Below, piece by piece: positions 46,059 through 54,354 of a stretch of DNA of 64,000 nucleotides. Below the pieces are notes generated by a model. That model did not search any database and was not told the origin of the DNA. It was given only the letters and a program-made list of their open reading frames with translations. The stretch comes from Gemmatimonadaceae bacterium (lineage in GTDB: Bacteria; Gemmatimonadota; Gemmatimonadetes; Gemmatimonadales; Gemmatimonadaceae): positions 21,956-85,955 of the forward strand of contig JANYHT010000036.1 in assembly GCA_025358925.1 (NCBI GenBank), given 5' to 3'. The position numbers and the translations under genes were made by a program. Every line of letters starts with the position of its first letter. Positions within the stretch are counted from its first letter, which is position 1.

Positions 46059-46589
46059 TCAGCTTGCGATGCCGTTCAATTCTTTATCGAACCGCCAACT
46101 GCCATCAAGAGTGCGACGGTACTGATACTTCCACACTGCAGCTGAAGGGTGTGTAGCGCTAGGCTTTTCCCATTGGGTGGCCTCAACCCACATGACCACA
46201 GTCGAATCTTCGTTGCGAGTAGCACGATACAAGTGCAAGACATTACGAGGACTTATAGATGCACACCAACTCGCTGCCCTCTCCGACCGAGAAATGCAGC
46301 GCACGACCGAGTCCGCCGGTTCGAGAGCTATCGTTGGAAATAGACGAACTGGCAGGGTACGCGATGCAGCGCCCATGGCGACTTGCAGCTGCAGGATCGC
46401 GGCGCGCGAGGATTGTTCGTCGACGCGCAGATTGGACATCCTCGTTACTGATCGCGATATCGCGTCTTGCGCGACTTCAATCTCTGTCGACAGTACGCGA
46501 GATTGAGCGAACGCTTGACCCGCGAGTGCGCTGGTCAACAGCATGCCAGAGAACAATCTTCCGCATATGGAGGACTTTAAATAGTGCAT
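46059..46589 (-). CDS. Secreted hypothetical protein
   Basis: 176 residues with a signal peptide cleaved near GQAFAQS (residue 28). The mature part begins with a helical, Arg/Glu-rich stretch (EIEVAQDAISRSVTRMSNL) that may coil, and ends in a beta-rich segment (VWKYQYRRTLDGSWRFDKEL). No family recognised. Its start overlaps the end of the HExxH lipoprotein gene by 13 bases, so the two are probably one operon. Confidence 0.6.
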   Translation of the reverse strand: MHYLKSSICGRLFSGMLLTSALAGQAFAQSRVLSTEIEVAQDAISRSVTRMSNLRVDEQSSRAAILQLQVAMGAASRTLPVRLFPTIALEPADSVVRCISRSERAASWCASISPRNVLHLYRATRNEDSTVVMWVEATQWEKPSATHPSAAVWKYQYRRTLDGSWRFDKELNGIAS

Positions 46590-47056
46590 TGTGCCTGCCT
46601 CGGGTTGGCGATATTCATGTTGTGACCGCGATCGTCGTTGCCCTGATAATGTTCAAACTCGTGTGCTATAAGGCCTGCCATCGCCGACGGCGAATAGCTT
46701 GTACTGTTGACGTACACGTCATCACTTGTGCGACACTCTCCACTCGAGCAAGGGCCTGGTCCCATATCTACGTACATGTCAAAAGTTGGATATGCTTGCG
46801 CGTCTCCAGGACGAAACCCATTGCTAGTGTCATCGAAAAGAAATCGCGCCATTGTACCCGCAAATTGACAGGCGGAAATAGAACTACCTTCAAGTTTTCG
46901 AATCCCTATATCAATCGCATCGCACTGAGTCGTAGAGAGTGTCCAGTCGAGCGTTAACCTAGGACGAAGCTGATCCACAGAGATTGAAACGAGACGAGCG
47001 TGTTCGCATCCGGCTAGAAGTGCAAAACCCACGAGACAAAGTGTTGCTAGGCGCAT
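46577..47056 (-). CDS. Lipoprotein with HExxH metallopeptidase-like motif
   Basis: 159 residues. The lipobox FALLAGCEHA is near residue 15. Close to the C-terminus, MAGLIAHEFEHYQGN contains HExxH, the zinc-binding signature of gluzincin and metzincin peptidases, and is followed by DDRGHNMN that could give a third ligand. The protein is small for a peptidase, and I do not recognise a known family. ATG 47056 has GGAG upstream. Precedes and overlaps the secreted-protein gene at 46589. Confidence 0.6.
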   Translation of the reverse strand: MRLATLCLVGFALLAGCEHARLVSISVDQLRPRLTLDWTLSTTQCDAIDIGIRKLEGSSISACQFAGTMARFLFDDTSNGFRPGDAQAYPTFDMYVDMGPGPCSSGECRTSDDVYVNSTSYSPSAMAGLIAHEFEHYQGNDDRGHNMNIANPRQAQCTI

Positions 47057-47317
47057 TGTTCCGTTCTCCAGTTCGAGGAGACGCACAAACGCAGGGCGAA
47101 AAATACCTCGACGCCAGCTGGTAGTAGTTACACACGTTGTTACGACTATCCACAAGTTAAGCAGCGGACGCGAGTGTAATGTGGGTCACATGCGCGTCGT
47201 GAAAACAATTTGCTGAAGTAGGAACGTACAAAAATTCTCGAACTTTATGTTCTCGCTACTAGACGATTACAACGTCTAATCTAATTTTGCAGTTAAATCT
47301 GGCGCGTGGCCTGCGAG
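47057..47317. other. AT-richer intergenic region
   Basis: 261 bases without a gene. It holds an inverted repeat TAGACG-N7-CGTCTA near 47262-47280 and is lower in GC than its flanks, as expected for the promoter of the minus-strand lipoprotein operon. Nothing else was seen. Confidence 0.5.
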
Positions 47318-47605
47318 CTATTTGAACGCTGATCGATTGCGTTTCGCCCGCAACGTCGCACACGTAATGGCCGACTCGAATCGCGACCGCGGCTTGAGCA
47401 CAAACGCATCAGCATCTGCGGTGTCGAACGCGCTTCGCGCTGCTGCATAGCGCGGTGGGCACGGAGCCCAGAGTGCATCAGACATAGCGGTTTCGACGGA
47501 CTTGGGCATGCCCGTGACAAACCATGTCACCATCGTGGCGACAATCACCAGTAGCACGATGGTGGTGACGCGTCCAAGCAAGCGGATGTGTAACGGACTA
47601 CGCAT
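47318..47605 (-). CDS. Small single-pass membrane protein, hypothetical
   Basis: 95 residues with one membrane helix (VTTIVLLVIVATMVTWFVTG, about residues 13-32) and a basic cytoplasmic or periplasmic tail with Cys residues (APCPPRY, AITCATLRAK). No family recognised. Isolated between two intergenic gaps, so moderate confidence that it is real. Confidence 0.45.
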   Translation of the reverse strand: MRSPLHIRLLGRVTTIVLLVIVATMVTWFVTGMPKSVETAMSDALWAPCPPRYAAARSAFDTADADAFVLKPRSRFESAITCATLRAKRNRSAFK

Positions 47606-47693
47606 ATGCGTACCCTAACGCACGGGTTGCCGAGTTGCGACCCGGACCACAGGCTTCACCGATACGTAAATACCGATTCACCGACCGGAGCAC

Positions 47694-48302
47694 ATGTTCA
47701 TGCAAATCGCGCCATCGTATGTGCGGCGCGTTACAACTAGCGGCGCGATCGTGCTTCTAGCCGCGTGTAGTGCCGAAAAATCGGCACCGATCGCCGACAG
47801 CAGCGCCGCTCGCGCAATCGTCATCGATTCGTCGACGAAAACCGTCAGCACCGCGTGGATTGCGCGACCAGACGCGGTGGGCCCTGTACGCGTTGGTACC
47901 ATCGTGGGCGAGGTGGCGCGCGTGGTGCAGACCACGGCTCGAATTGAGCGCATCGCGCCGGGCGAGGAGTGTGGGTACGCGTATCTCGCAGCGGCGCCAA
48001 ACGGCGTCAAGTTCATGTTGTCACGCGATACGATCGTGCGCATTGACATTGACTCCACCAATGTAAAAAGCCTCGAGGGAGCCGGCGTGGGCGATACGGA
48101 GCAATCGGTGCTCGCGCGCTACGTTGGTCGCGTGCAAGTCACGCCGCATAAATACGAAGGGCCGAAGGCGCATTACCTCATCGTGACGGTGGCCAACGAC
48201 ACGCTGCATCAGATGCTGTTTGAAACGAGCGAGCAAGGGATTGTCACTCGCTATCGCGTCGGGTTTGGTAGTGCGGTGGCGCTGGTGGAAGGGTGCTCGT
48301 GA
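47694..48302 (+). CDS. Secreted lipoprotein, hypothetical
   Basis: 202 residues with lipobox VLLAACSAEKS near residue 25. The mature domain has alternating beta segments (GVKFMLSRDTIVRIDIDS, AHYLIVTVANDTLHQMLFE) and a GVGDTEQSVLARY block like those in small lipoproteins that bind envelope components. No specific family named. Single gene, convergent with the TonB-receptor relic. Confidence 0.65.
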   Translation: MFMQIAPSYVRRVTTSGAIVLLAACSAEKSAPIADSSAARAIVIDSSTKTVSTAWIARPDAVGPVRVGTIVGEVARVVQTTARIERIAPGEECGYAYLAAAPNGVKFMLSRDTIVRIDIDSTNVKSLEGAGVGDTEQSVLARYVGRVQVTPHKYEGPKAHYLIVTVANDTLHQMLFETSEQGIVTRYRVGFGSAVALVEGCS

Positions 48303-48312
48303 TCGCAGCGTT

Positions 48313-49392
48313 CTAGTTGCCCCCGATGCGCGGACGTTTGTAAATCGCTGGCAGTGGAGAGTCGAAAAACCAGCGTGCAGTCTTACGATTCTCCTTGCTC
48401 ACGTTGACAATATTTTTCAGCATCGGCATGAGGTCACGTTGCTGTTGTCCAACGATGTCGTTGACAATATCTGCTTGATCCCAGAAGGCGACCCAATACA
48501 GTTTGTCCGTCGCGTTCGCGCTATCAAGCGCGGTTTTACCAGCCACGCCGCCGGGTTGTGCAAACAGAAATTCCGCGAGTGGATAATACACATCGCGCAC
48601 GCGGGATTGAAAAAGTGAATCGCCGTGTACGAGTGCGCCGATTTGCGCGTTGGTCAGAAACAGCGAATCGCTTTCCGACAAAATCAACCGATAGAAACTA
48701 GAGGTGTTGCGCATATAAAATGCCGTGAGCGAGTCGACGGAACGACGCTGCCAACCATCCTTGACACGGATAGGCTCGATGGCGCGACGCAATTGCTGCA
48801 CATCGTACAGCGTCGAAAAATTGACGGAAAAATCAAGCGTCACGCGAAACGGTTCACGAGACAGCGTGCGAAACGCCCGCGTATCGCCAAAGCGTGGATT
48901 CACATCGTACTTAAAGCGCTGCGCGCTAGCGTCGAAGCCACGTGGCACCAATAACACCGGGTCCGGGAATGCACGCGTGCCCCAACCGCGCAGATTGTTC
49001 TCGCCATGCAGCAATTGATCAATACCCGCCAGTGGATTCTGCAGCGCAACGTTTGCCACAATGTTGCGTCCCTGCACCTTGAGCGGAATGCGCGGCTGCC
49101 ACTGCACGTTCAGTGATTGCGTCCACGAATCGCGACAGCTGTTGCGTTTGGCAACGGCACCCAACTGCCGATCCAGACACTCGCGCACATTTGCAGGAGC
49201 AACTGTGAGCAGTGCGCGCAATTGCGCAGCGAGTGCAGACTCCGTTGTGCCGCTCAGTGCCGGTACAAACGCACGATCATTCACCCGCCCGTCGCCATTG
49301 ATGTCGCCCTGAACAAGCGGCGTAAACGGCAGGCCGGACTGCACGCGCGAGAAGAGTGTGATCGTACCCACGAGCAGAAAAACGCTTAGCAT
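48313..49392 (-). pseudogene. C-terminal remnant of a TonB-dependent carboxypeptidase-regulatory-type receptor
   Basis: 359 residues that match only the last third of a large outer-membrane receptor: FSRVQSGLPFTPLVQGDING followed by DGRVNDRAFVP is a block deep inside such barrels, followed by RNIVANVALQNPLAGIDQLL. The signal peptide, carboxypeptidase-like domain, plug and most of the barrel are missing. The frame opens at ATG 49392, 6 bases from the start of the divergent neighbour. It should not form a working channel. Most likely a deletion product. Confidence 0.72.
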
Positions 49393-49398
49393 TCAGTT

Positions 49399-50133
49399 AT
49401 GATCCGCAAAACATGGCAGTTGTCGCAGCCATTGGCGAGATGTCTGGTGTTCGCGTTCATCCTCGCGCGCTCAGTCGGCGCCCAAGGCACCACACCAGGC
49501 GCGCCGACCATTGATGCATCGCGCATTCGTTACGGGGCGCTGGACTATGTGCTCTCGCTCAAGCGTGAGGGCGAGGAGGAGTTTATCGGCACCGTGCGCG
49601 ATGAAATATTGCCCGTTCGCGGCGATGATCCCGTCATTCGTCGCGTGCAAACAGTGCGTCGCGGTAAAGCAGTAACGATCGATAGCACGGTCTCAGATGC
49701 GTCGACACTCGCACCGCGGTGGCATCGTACGGTCGAGCCCAATCGCGATGTGCTGTTACAATGGGCTGACGGTCGCGTGCGTGGCGAGGTGATTGGTTCG
49801 GGCGCTGGTCGTCGTGCAGCGAAAGCTATCGACACGGTTTATGCGGACGCGTTCGACGCGGCGAACTGGGATTTGGCAGTGCGCGCGCTACCGCTCGAAG
49901 AGGGCGACGTGACGACGATTGCAGTGTACGATGTCGAACGACAGCGACATGCGTACAGTGTGCGCGTGGTGAGTCGCGACATTCGCGGCAGCTCGTATGT
50001 CATTCACGTGATCGTGCAGCTCGACAAGAACACGGAAGCACACGCGTGGTTTGACGATGTGACGCGCACGCTATTGCGCGTAGAAACACAGATCAGCCAC
50101 GACACGGTGATGCGACAGGTGTTGAAACCGTAA
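49399..50133 (+). CDS. Secreted hypothetical protein (DUF3108-like fold)
   Basis: 244 residues with a signal peptide (cleavage near RSVGAQG, residue 29). The mature domain alternates beta strands, for example ALDYVLSLKREGEEEF, YSVRVVSRDIRG and the end DDVTRTLLRVETQIS. This resembles DUF3108-like periplasmic proteins. Divergent from the receptor relic with only 6 bases between starts, so its promoter now lies in the relic. Function unknown. Confidence 0.65.
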   Translation: MIRKTWQLSQPLARCLVFAFILARSVGAQGTTPGAPTIDASRIRYGALDYVLSLKREGEEEFIGTVRDEILPVRGDDPVIRRVQTVRRGKAVTIDSTVSDASTLAPRWHRTVEPNRDVLLQWADGRVRGEVIGSGAGRRAAKAIDTVYADAFDAANWDLAVRALPLEEGDVTTIAVYDVERQRHAYSVRVVSRDIRGSSYVIHVIVQLDKNTEAHAWFDDVTRTLLRVETQISHDTVMRQVLKP

Positions 50134-50148
50134 ACGATATTTACCGCT

Positions 50149-50751
50149 TCAGCGGGCGCGCGTCTGTGGCGGCGGATCCGAGTTTTTCATTGGTTTCATC
50201 ATGTTCGGCATGTGCGCCGTTCCCCGATGACACATGACGCACGTGGCTTTCGGATAATCGTCGTCGATGCCGTGATTCTTCTGATTTTTCGCTAAGTCGC
50301 GATTGATGGATTGCTGCATCCGTTCCATATCGCGCGCAATGCGTTTGTCTTTGGGCTTGTCGCTTGCATAGTCAATCACGTTGACGCCGTTGACGATGGC
50401 CGACTGATGACACCCGGTACACGTGTTGCCGAGTCCGCGACCGTATTGTTCGCTCATCATGGTGAGGAACTGCTTGACTGGCATGTTTTTATTGAGCTGC
50501 ACGCTCTTGAAGACATTGCCCGCTGGTTCGTTCTCACGACCGGCAACACTGTGCAGTACTTCTTCCATAGTGGCGAGGCGCACGGAGTCTTGTCGTTCAA
50601 AGTTTGGCGGGGCGCGTCGAGCACCGCCGCCTGGAGGCGGACCTTGTGCCGTGCGCGCGGCGGGTGTTGGCGTCGGTTCTGTTTTGGAGCCTGCGCATGC
50701 GACGCCAACGCTCGAGAGAATGACGGTTGCTGCTATAGACCACGAACGCAT
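50149..50751 (-). CDS. Dihaem c-type cytochrome, reaction-centre-cytochrome-like
   Basis: 200 residues. Signal or lipobox sequence GVACAGSK near residue 20, a Pro/Gly-rich linker, then VFKSVQLNKNMPVKQFLTMM and two c-haem motifs, CTGCH (about residue 111) and CVMCH (about 170). The layout, with MSEQYGRGLGNTCTGCHQ, matches the photosynthetic reaction-centre cytochrome subunit family, which in non-phototrophs serves in periplasmic electron transfer. The partner is unknown. A reaction-centre gene is not present. Confidence 0.83.
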   Translation of the reverse strand: MRSWSIAATVILSSVGVACAGSKTEPTPTPAARTAQGPPPGGGARRAPPNFERQDSVRLATMEEVLHSVAGRENEPAGNVFKSVQLNKNMPVKQFLTMMSEQYGRGLGNTCTGCHQSAIVNGVNVIDYASDKPKDKRIARDMERMQQSINRDLAKNQKNHGIDDDYPKATCVMCHRGTAHMPNMMKPMKNSDPPPQTRAR

Positions 50752-50780
50752 GCCAATTCCTCAGGCAGAAATGATGTGAC

Positions 50781-52388
50781 TTAGTGCCGAACGACGGGCA
50801 CCATCGGATACACGATGCCCAACTGTTGCAGATACGACGCAAACTTTGTGGGATCGTAATAGAACGGGCGCATGGCGTCGCGATATCGCGCCATCTTTTC
50901 GGCGTTCAACCAAATTGCTGGTTGATCATTTGGTCCCATCAGTGGATGGTACTTCACCGTCTTCGTTTGCACGTTCGCGAAATAGTCCTTCGCTTGAACA
51001 ACAAGTGTCGGCTCCATAATTAAGTCGAGTAACGTCATCGCTTGCACTTTCGCACCGGCGATCACGCCTTTGTGTGCAATGGGTGTCGCCATGGCGATGC
51101 CGTCCGCCCAGTTGTGTCCTGGCGTGCCGGGAATGTTCGCGGGATAGTAGAGGGTGACTGACGGCACCGACCACGTGACGTCGCCAATATCATCGCTGCC
51201 GGTTCCAGTGCTCGCCTTCGCCGCTTCTTCCGGCGAACGCAATGGCGGTACTGTGGTGTGCAAGCCGCTGTCCGGCTGACTCATCATGCGTTGTACGGCA
51301 CGCGCCATCGTCTGATCGTTTGCGTCCCACGTCGGCATTCCCACGCGCATGGCGTTGGCGTGCATGGCCGTTGCGATGGGTTTGTTAAAATGCGGTCGCC
51401 ATGCAGAGCCAATGATCTGCACGGTGTCGAGTGTCGTAAACGTGGCCATCGCGGCTGCGCGCGCCATCTGCTTCGCATCATCGTACATTTTGGTCACACG
51501 ATCAACGTCGCGCTCACGAAAAAAGAACCACATCGCTGCAGTGCTTGGCACAACGTTAGGCTGATCGCCACCGTCCGTGATGACATAGTGCGACCGTTGT
51601 GAAAGCTCCATGTGCTCGCGATGAAATTCCCAGGAATTGCCCATCGTCATCACCGCATCAAGTGCGGAGCGTCCGCGCCATGGCGCACCGGCAGCATGCG
51701 CACTTTGACCGGAAAACTTGAATAGTGCGGAGATGAGTGTGAGCGCAGGTTCGTCGCCCCACGAGATGCCGAACTCGTCGCTCACGTGCGCGAACAGATT
51801 GGCATCAACGTTTTTAAAAACGCCCGCTCGCACAAGAAACGCTTTGCTCGCGAGTTGCTCTTCCGCCACGCCCGGCCAGAGCATAATCGTTCCGGAAAGT
51901 TTCTCGCGGGTCATCACATCCTTGACCGCAAGCGCGGCGAGAATATTGAGCGGCACGCCGCTGTTGTGCCCTTCACCGTGACCCGGCGCGCCCGACACCA
52001 TCGTTTCGCGCGCTGACATGCCCGGTTTCTGATTGGCTTGTGGAATGCCATCGATGTCAGAGCCAAGCGAAATGACGGGTGATCCGCTGCCCCATTTTGC
52101 GACCCACGCGGTAGGGATGCCTGCAACGCCGCGTTCGACGGTGAACCCGTTCTGTTCGAGCACACCGGCGAGATATTTTGATGTTTCGATCTCCTGCATC
52201 CCGAGTTCGCCAAACGAGAACACTTGATCAATCATGACTTGCGCGAGCTTTGCCTTTCCGTCGATGGCGCGCGCGATTTCGGATTTCAGTTTGTCGATGC
52301 GCGCGTCTGCGGGCGGCTGTCGTACTTGCGCCGACAGCGATACTGGAACGACAATGCACAGCACGAGGAGGCAGGTAATTTTGCGCAT
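50781..52388 (-). CDS. Secreted M20-family peptidase/amidohydrolase (AbgB-like)
   Basis: 535 residues with a signal peptide (cleavage near VSLSAQV, residue 20). M20 blocks: FGELGMQEIETSKYLAGVLE, APGHGEGHNSGVPLNI (metal-binding His residues), VAEEQLASKAFLVRAG and the dimerisation domain with SGQSAHAAGAPWRGRSALDA. Closest in outline to p-aminobenzoyl-glutamate hydrolase subunit B. The substrate is unknown. Precedes the dihaem cytochrome by 29 bases on the same strand. Confidence 0.87.
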   Translation of the reverse strand: MRKITCLLVLCIVVPVSLSAQVRQPPADARIDKLKSEIARAIDGKAKLAQVMIDQVFSFGELGMQEIETSKYLAGVLEQNGFTVERGVAGIPTAWVAKWGSGSPVISLGSDIDGIPQANQKPGMSARETMVSGAPGHGEGHNSGVPLNILAALAVKDVMTREKLSGTIMLWPGVAEEQLASKAFLVRAGVFKNVDANLFAHVSDEFGISWGDEPALTLISALFKFSGQSAHAAGAPWRGRSALDAVMTMGNSWEFHREHMELSQRSHYVITDGGDQPNVVPSTAAMWFFFRERDVDRVTKMYDDAKQMARAAAMATFTTLDTVQIIGSAWRPHFNKPIATAMHANAMRVGMPTWDANDQTMARAVQRMMSQPDSGLHTTVPPLRSPEEAAKASTGTGSDDIGDVTWSVPSVTLYYPANIPGTPGHNWADGIAMATPIAHKGVIAGAKVQAMTLLDLIMEPTLVVQAKDYFANVQTKTVKYHPLMGPNDQPAIWLNAEKMARYRDAMRPFYYDPTKFASYLQQLGIVYPMVPVVRH

Positions 52389-52399
52389 CGGATCCGACG

Positions 52400-53461
52400 T
52401 TAAAGGGGGAAAATCGGCACGACTCTGCCGATGGAAACATTCGCTAATTCGTCACCCAGTCGAAGGTCGGCAACGAGATACTGCTGCACATAGTCGGCGA
52501 TCGAGAGCGCCAATGGCATAGGGGTCGCGTCGTATCCGGTTGCGCGAAGTTTACTAATGTTCGCGCGCGTAAAATACTGATAGCGACCGCGCATGGCGTC
52601 CGGCATATCGATAAAATCGATTGCCGGTTCGCGACCCATCGCGGCGAACAGCGCGTGGACGAGTTCGATCCACGTCTGTGCTTCTCCGGCGCCGATGTTA
52701 AACAATCCGCTTGCGGTCGCGGATGAGGCGAGATGCAGTGTCATGTCAACAACGTCTTTCACATAAACGAAATCGCGTCGCTGTTCACCATCAGCAAATT
52801 CGGCATTGTAACTTTTAAATAGCTGCACGCGCCCGGTGTCCCGCACTTGTTCGTAGGCCTTCTGTACGAGACTCCGCATCGCTCCTTTATGCGCCTCGTT
52901 TGGTCCAAACACATTAAAGAATTTGAGGCCAATAATGCGATCCAGCAGTCCATCCGAAAACGCGTACTGATCGAACAGGTGTTTCGAATATCCGTAGGCG
53001 TTGAGTGGACGGAGACGCGATAGGTCTGCGCGCTGGTATGCGGCGTCATCCATGCCTTGAGCACCGTCACCGTACGTGGCCGCCGACGACGCATAGATAA
53101 ATCGCGATTCGTGCGCGACCGACCATTCGGCGATCTGCTTCGTGAATTCGAAATTGTTGTGGACGAGAAACGTGGCATCGCGTTCGAGCGTGGATGAACA
53201 CGCACCCATGTGCAACACGGTGTCGAACTGCCCAAGAACACCGCGCTCGAGCAGCTCCAAGAGATCATCCGCCTCGAGATAATCCTCAAAACGCAGTGGA
53301 GCGAGGTTGCGCCATTTGTCGGTGGTTCCTAGTCGGTCGGCGATCACAATGCGTTCGATGCCGCGCGCATTGAGGGCCCACACGAGCGCGCTACCGATAA
53401 AGCCGGCACCACCCGTCACAAGAACTCGGCCGAAGTCACGTGATGCTATAGCGTCTGTCAT
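52400..53461 (-). CDS. hldD: ADP-L-glycero-D-manno-heptose 6-epimerase
   Basis: 353-residue extended SDR enzyme making the LPS-core heptose precursor. The dinucleotide fold opens with VTGGAGFIGSALVWALNARG. Specific HldD blocks follow: DRLGTTDKWRNLAP, HMGACSSTLERDATFLV and QRRDFVYVKDVVDMTLHL. The active-site motif YGYSKHLFD holds Tyr and Lys. ATG 53461 is preferred to the TTG three codons before. Supports a lipopolysaccharide-bearing outer membrane. Other heptose genes are not nearby. Confidence 0.93.
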   Translation of the reverse strand: MTDAIASRDFGRVLVTGGAGFIGSALVWALNARGIERIVIADRLGTTDKWRNLAPLRFEDYLEADDLLELLERGVLGQFDTVLHMGACSSTLERDATFLVHNNFEFTKQIAEWSVAHESRFIYASSAATYGDGAQGMDDAAYQRADLSRLRPLNAYGYSKHLFDQYAFSDGLLDRIIGLKFFNVFGPNEAHKGAMRSLVQKAYEQVRDTGRVQLFKSYNAEFADGEQRRDFVYVKDVVDMTLHLASSATASGLFNIGAGEAQTWIELVHALFAAMGREPAIDFIDMPDAMRGRYQYFTRANISKLRATGYDATPMPLALSIADYVQQYLVADLRLGDELANVSIGRVVPIFPL

Positions 53462-53516
53462 GGAGGCCAACGCTATCGTCTCGCGGTCAACGGGGCAACA
53501 GCGACCAGGCGTTGAC

Positions 53517-54329
53517 CTATTCTCGACTGGACACAGCGCGTAAAAAATCTTCCATTGCTGCGTTCACCTGCGCGGGTTGTTCGATACTGCTTGAATGCCC
53601 CGCACCCGCAATACGTACGAGTAAACTATCGCGTATGGCCGAGTGGATGCGTTCGGCTTTTTTGGCGTCGGTTGCGACGTCTTCGTCGCCAACTATAATG
53701 AGTGTCGGAGTGCCGATGCGGGAAAGTGCATCAAACACTCCGTCGCGCTCAATCACACCATTCACCGCGCGCCAAATATCGCGTCGGTTGCTTGAGAGGT
53801 CTGCCTTCCAACGCGCGCGTTCGGTCGCCCGTGCGGGGTCCGTCAAGAATGTTTGCCCGAACATAATCGGCATGACCTGTTCGGCCACAAACTGCAGCCC
53901 GATCCAGCGTGCCACACGATTGAGCATACGATAACGAGGGACGTTTTCTTGCGGCTCAGCATCCGCACTCGTTTCCAACAACATGCACGAGCGCAATAAG
54001 TCGGGACGGCGTGCGGCTATGCGCATGGCCACAAAGCCGCCCATCGAAAGGCCAACGAAATGCACGGGCGCGATGCCAAAATGTTCGATGATCGCAACGG
54101 CGTCGCGATAGCATTCGTCGATGCTGATGCAGCGTACGTGCGGAACATCACTCTGCCCCTGTCCCCGATGATCCCACGCGATGCAGCGATACCTGTCACG
54201 AAAGGCCGCGACCTGTGCGTCAAACATCCGCGTGCTCCACAAGAGTCCGTGCGGGAAGAGCAATGCCGGTTTGTCGCCACCGCTGTCTTCGACCCACAGT
54301 CGCACACCGTTGATCACGACGTAACTCAT
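53517..54329 (-). CDS. Alpha/beta hydrolase
   Basis: 270 residues of the alpha/beta-hydrolase fold. Nucleophile elbow HFVGLSMGGFVAMRIAARRP (Ser near residue 99), a HG-type oxyanion motif in LFPHGLLWSTRMFDAQVAAF, catalytic Asp in IIVGDEDVATD and His in AGAGHSSSIEQP. ATG 54329 is chosen since homology starts there. Resembles haloperoxidase-type or 3-oxoadipate enol-lactonase-like esterases; substrate unknown. Confidence 0.86.
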   Translation of the reverse strand: MSYVVINGVRLWVEDSGGDKPALLFPHGLLWSTRMFDAQVAAFRDRYRCIAWDHRGQGQSDVPHVRCISIDECYRDAVAIIEHFGIAPVHFVGLSMGGFVAMRIAARRPDLLRSCMLLETSADAEPQENVPRYRMLNRVARWIGLQFVAEQVMPIMFGQTFLTDPARATERARWKADLSSNRRDIWRAVNGVIERDGVFDALSRIGTPTLIIVGDEDVATDAKKAERIHSAIRDSLLVRIAGAGHSSSIEQPAQVNAAMEDFLRAVSSRE

Positions 54330-54354
54330 GCGGTTATCCTCGCGCGTACGCGCG

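Noticed and set aside
50149..50751. Reaction-centre-type cytochrome considered as a sign of phototrophy
   Set aside because: No puf or puh genes or pigment genes are present; this cytochrome family also occurs in non-phototrophs.
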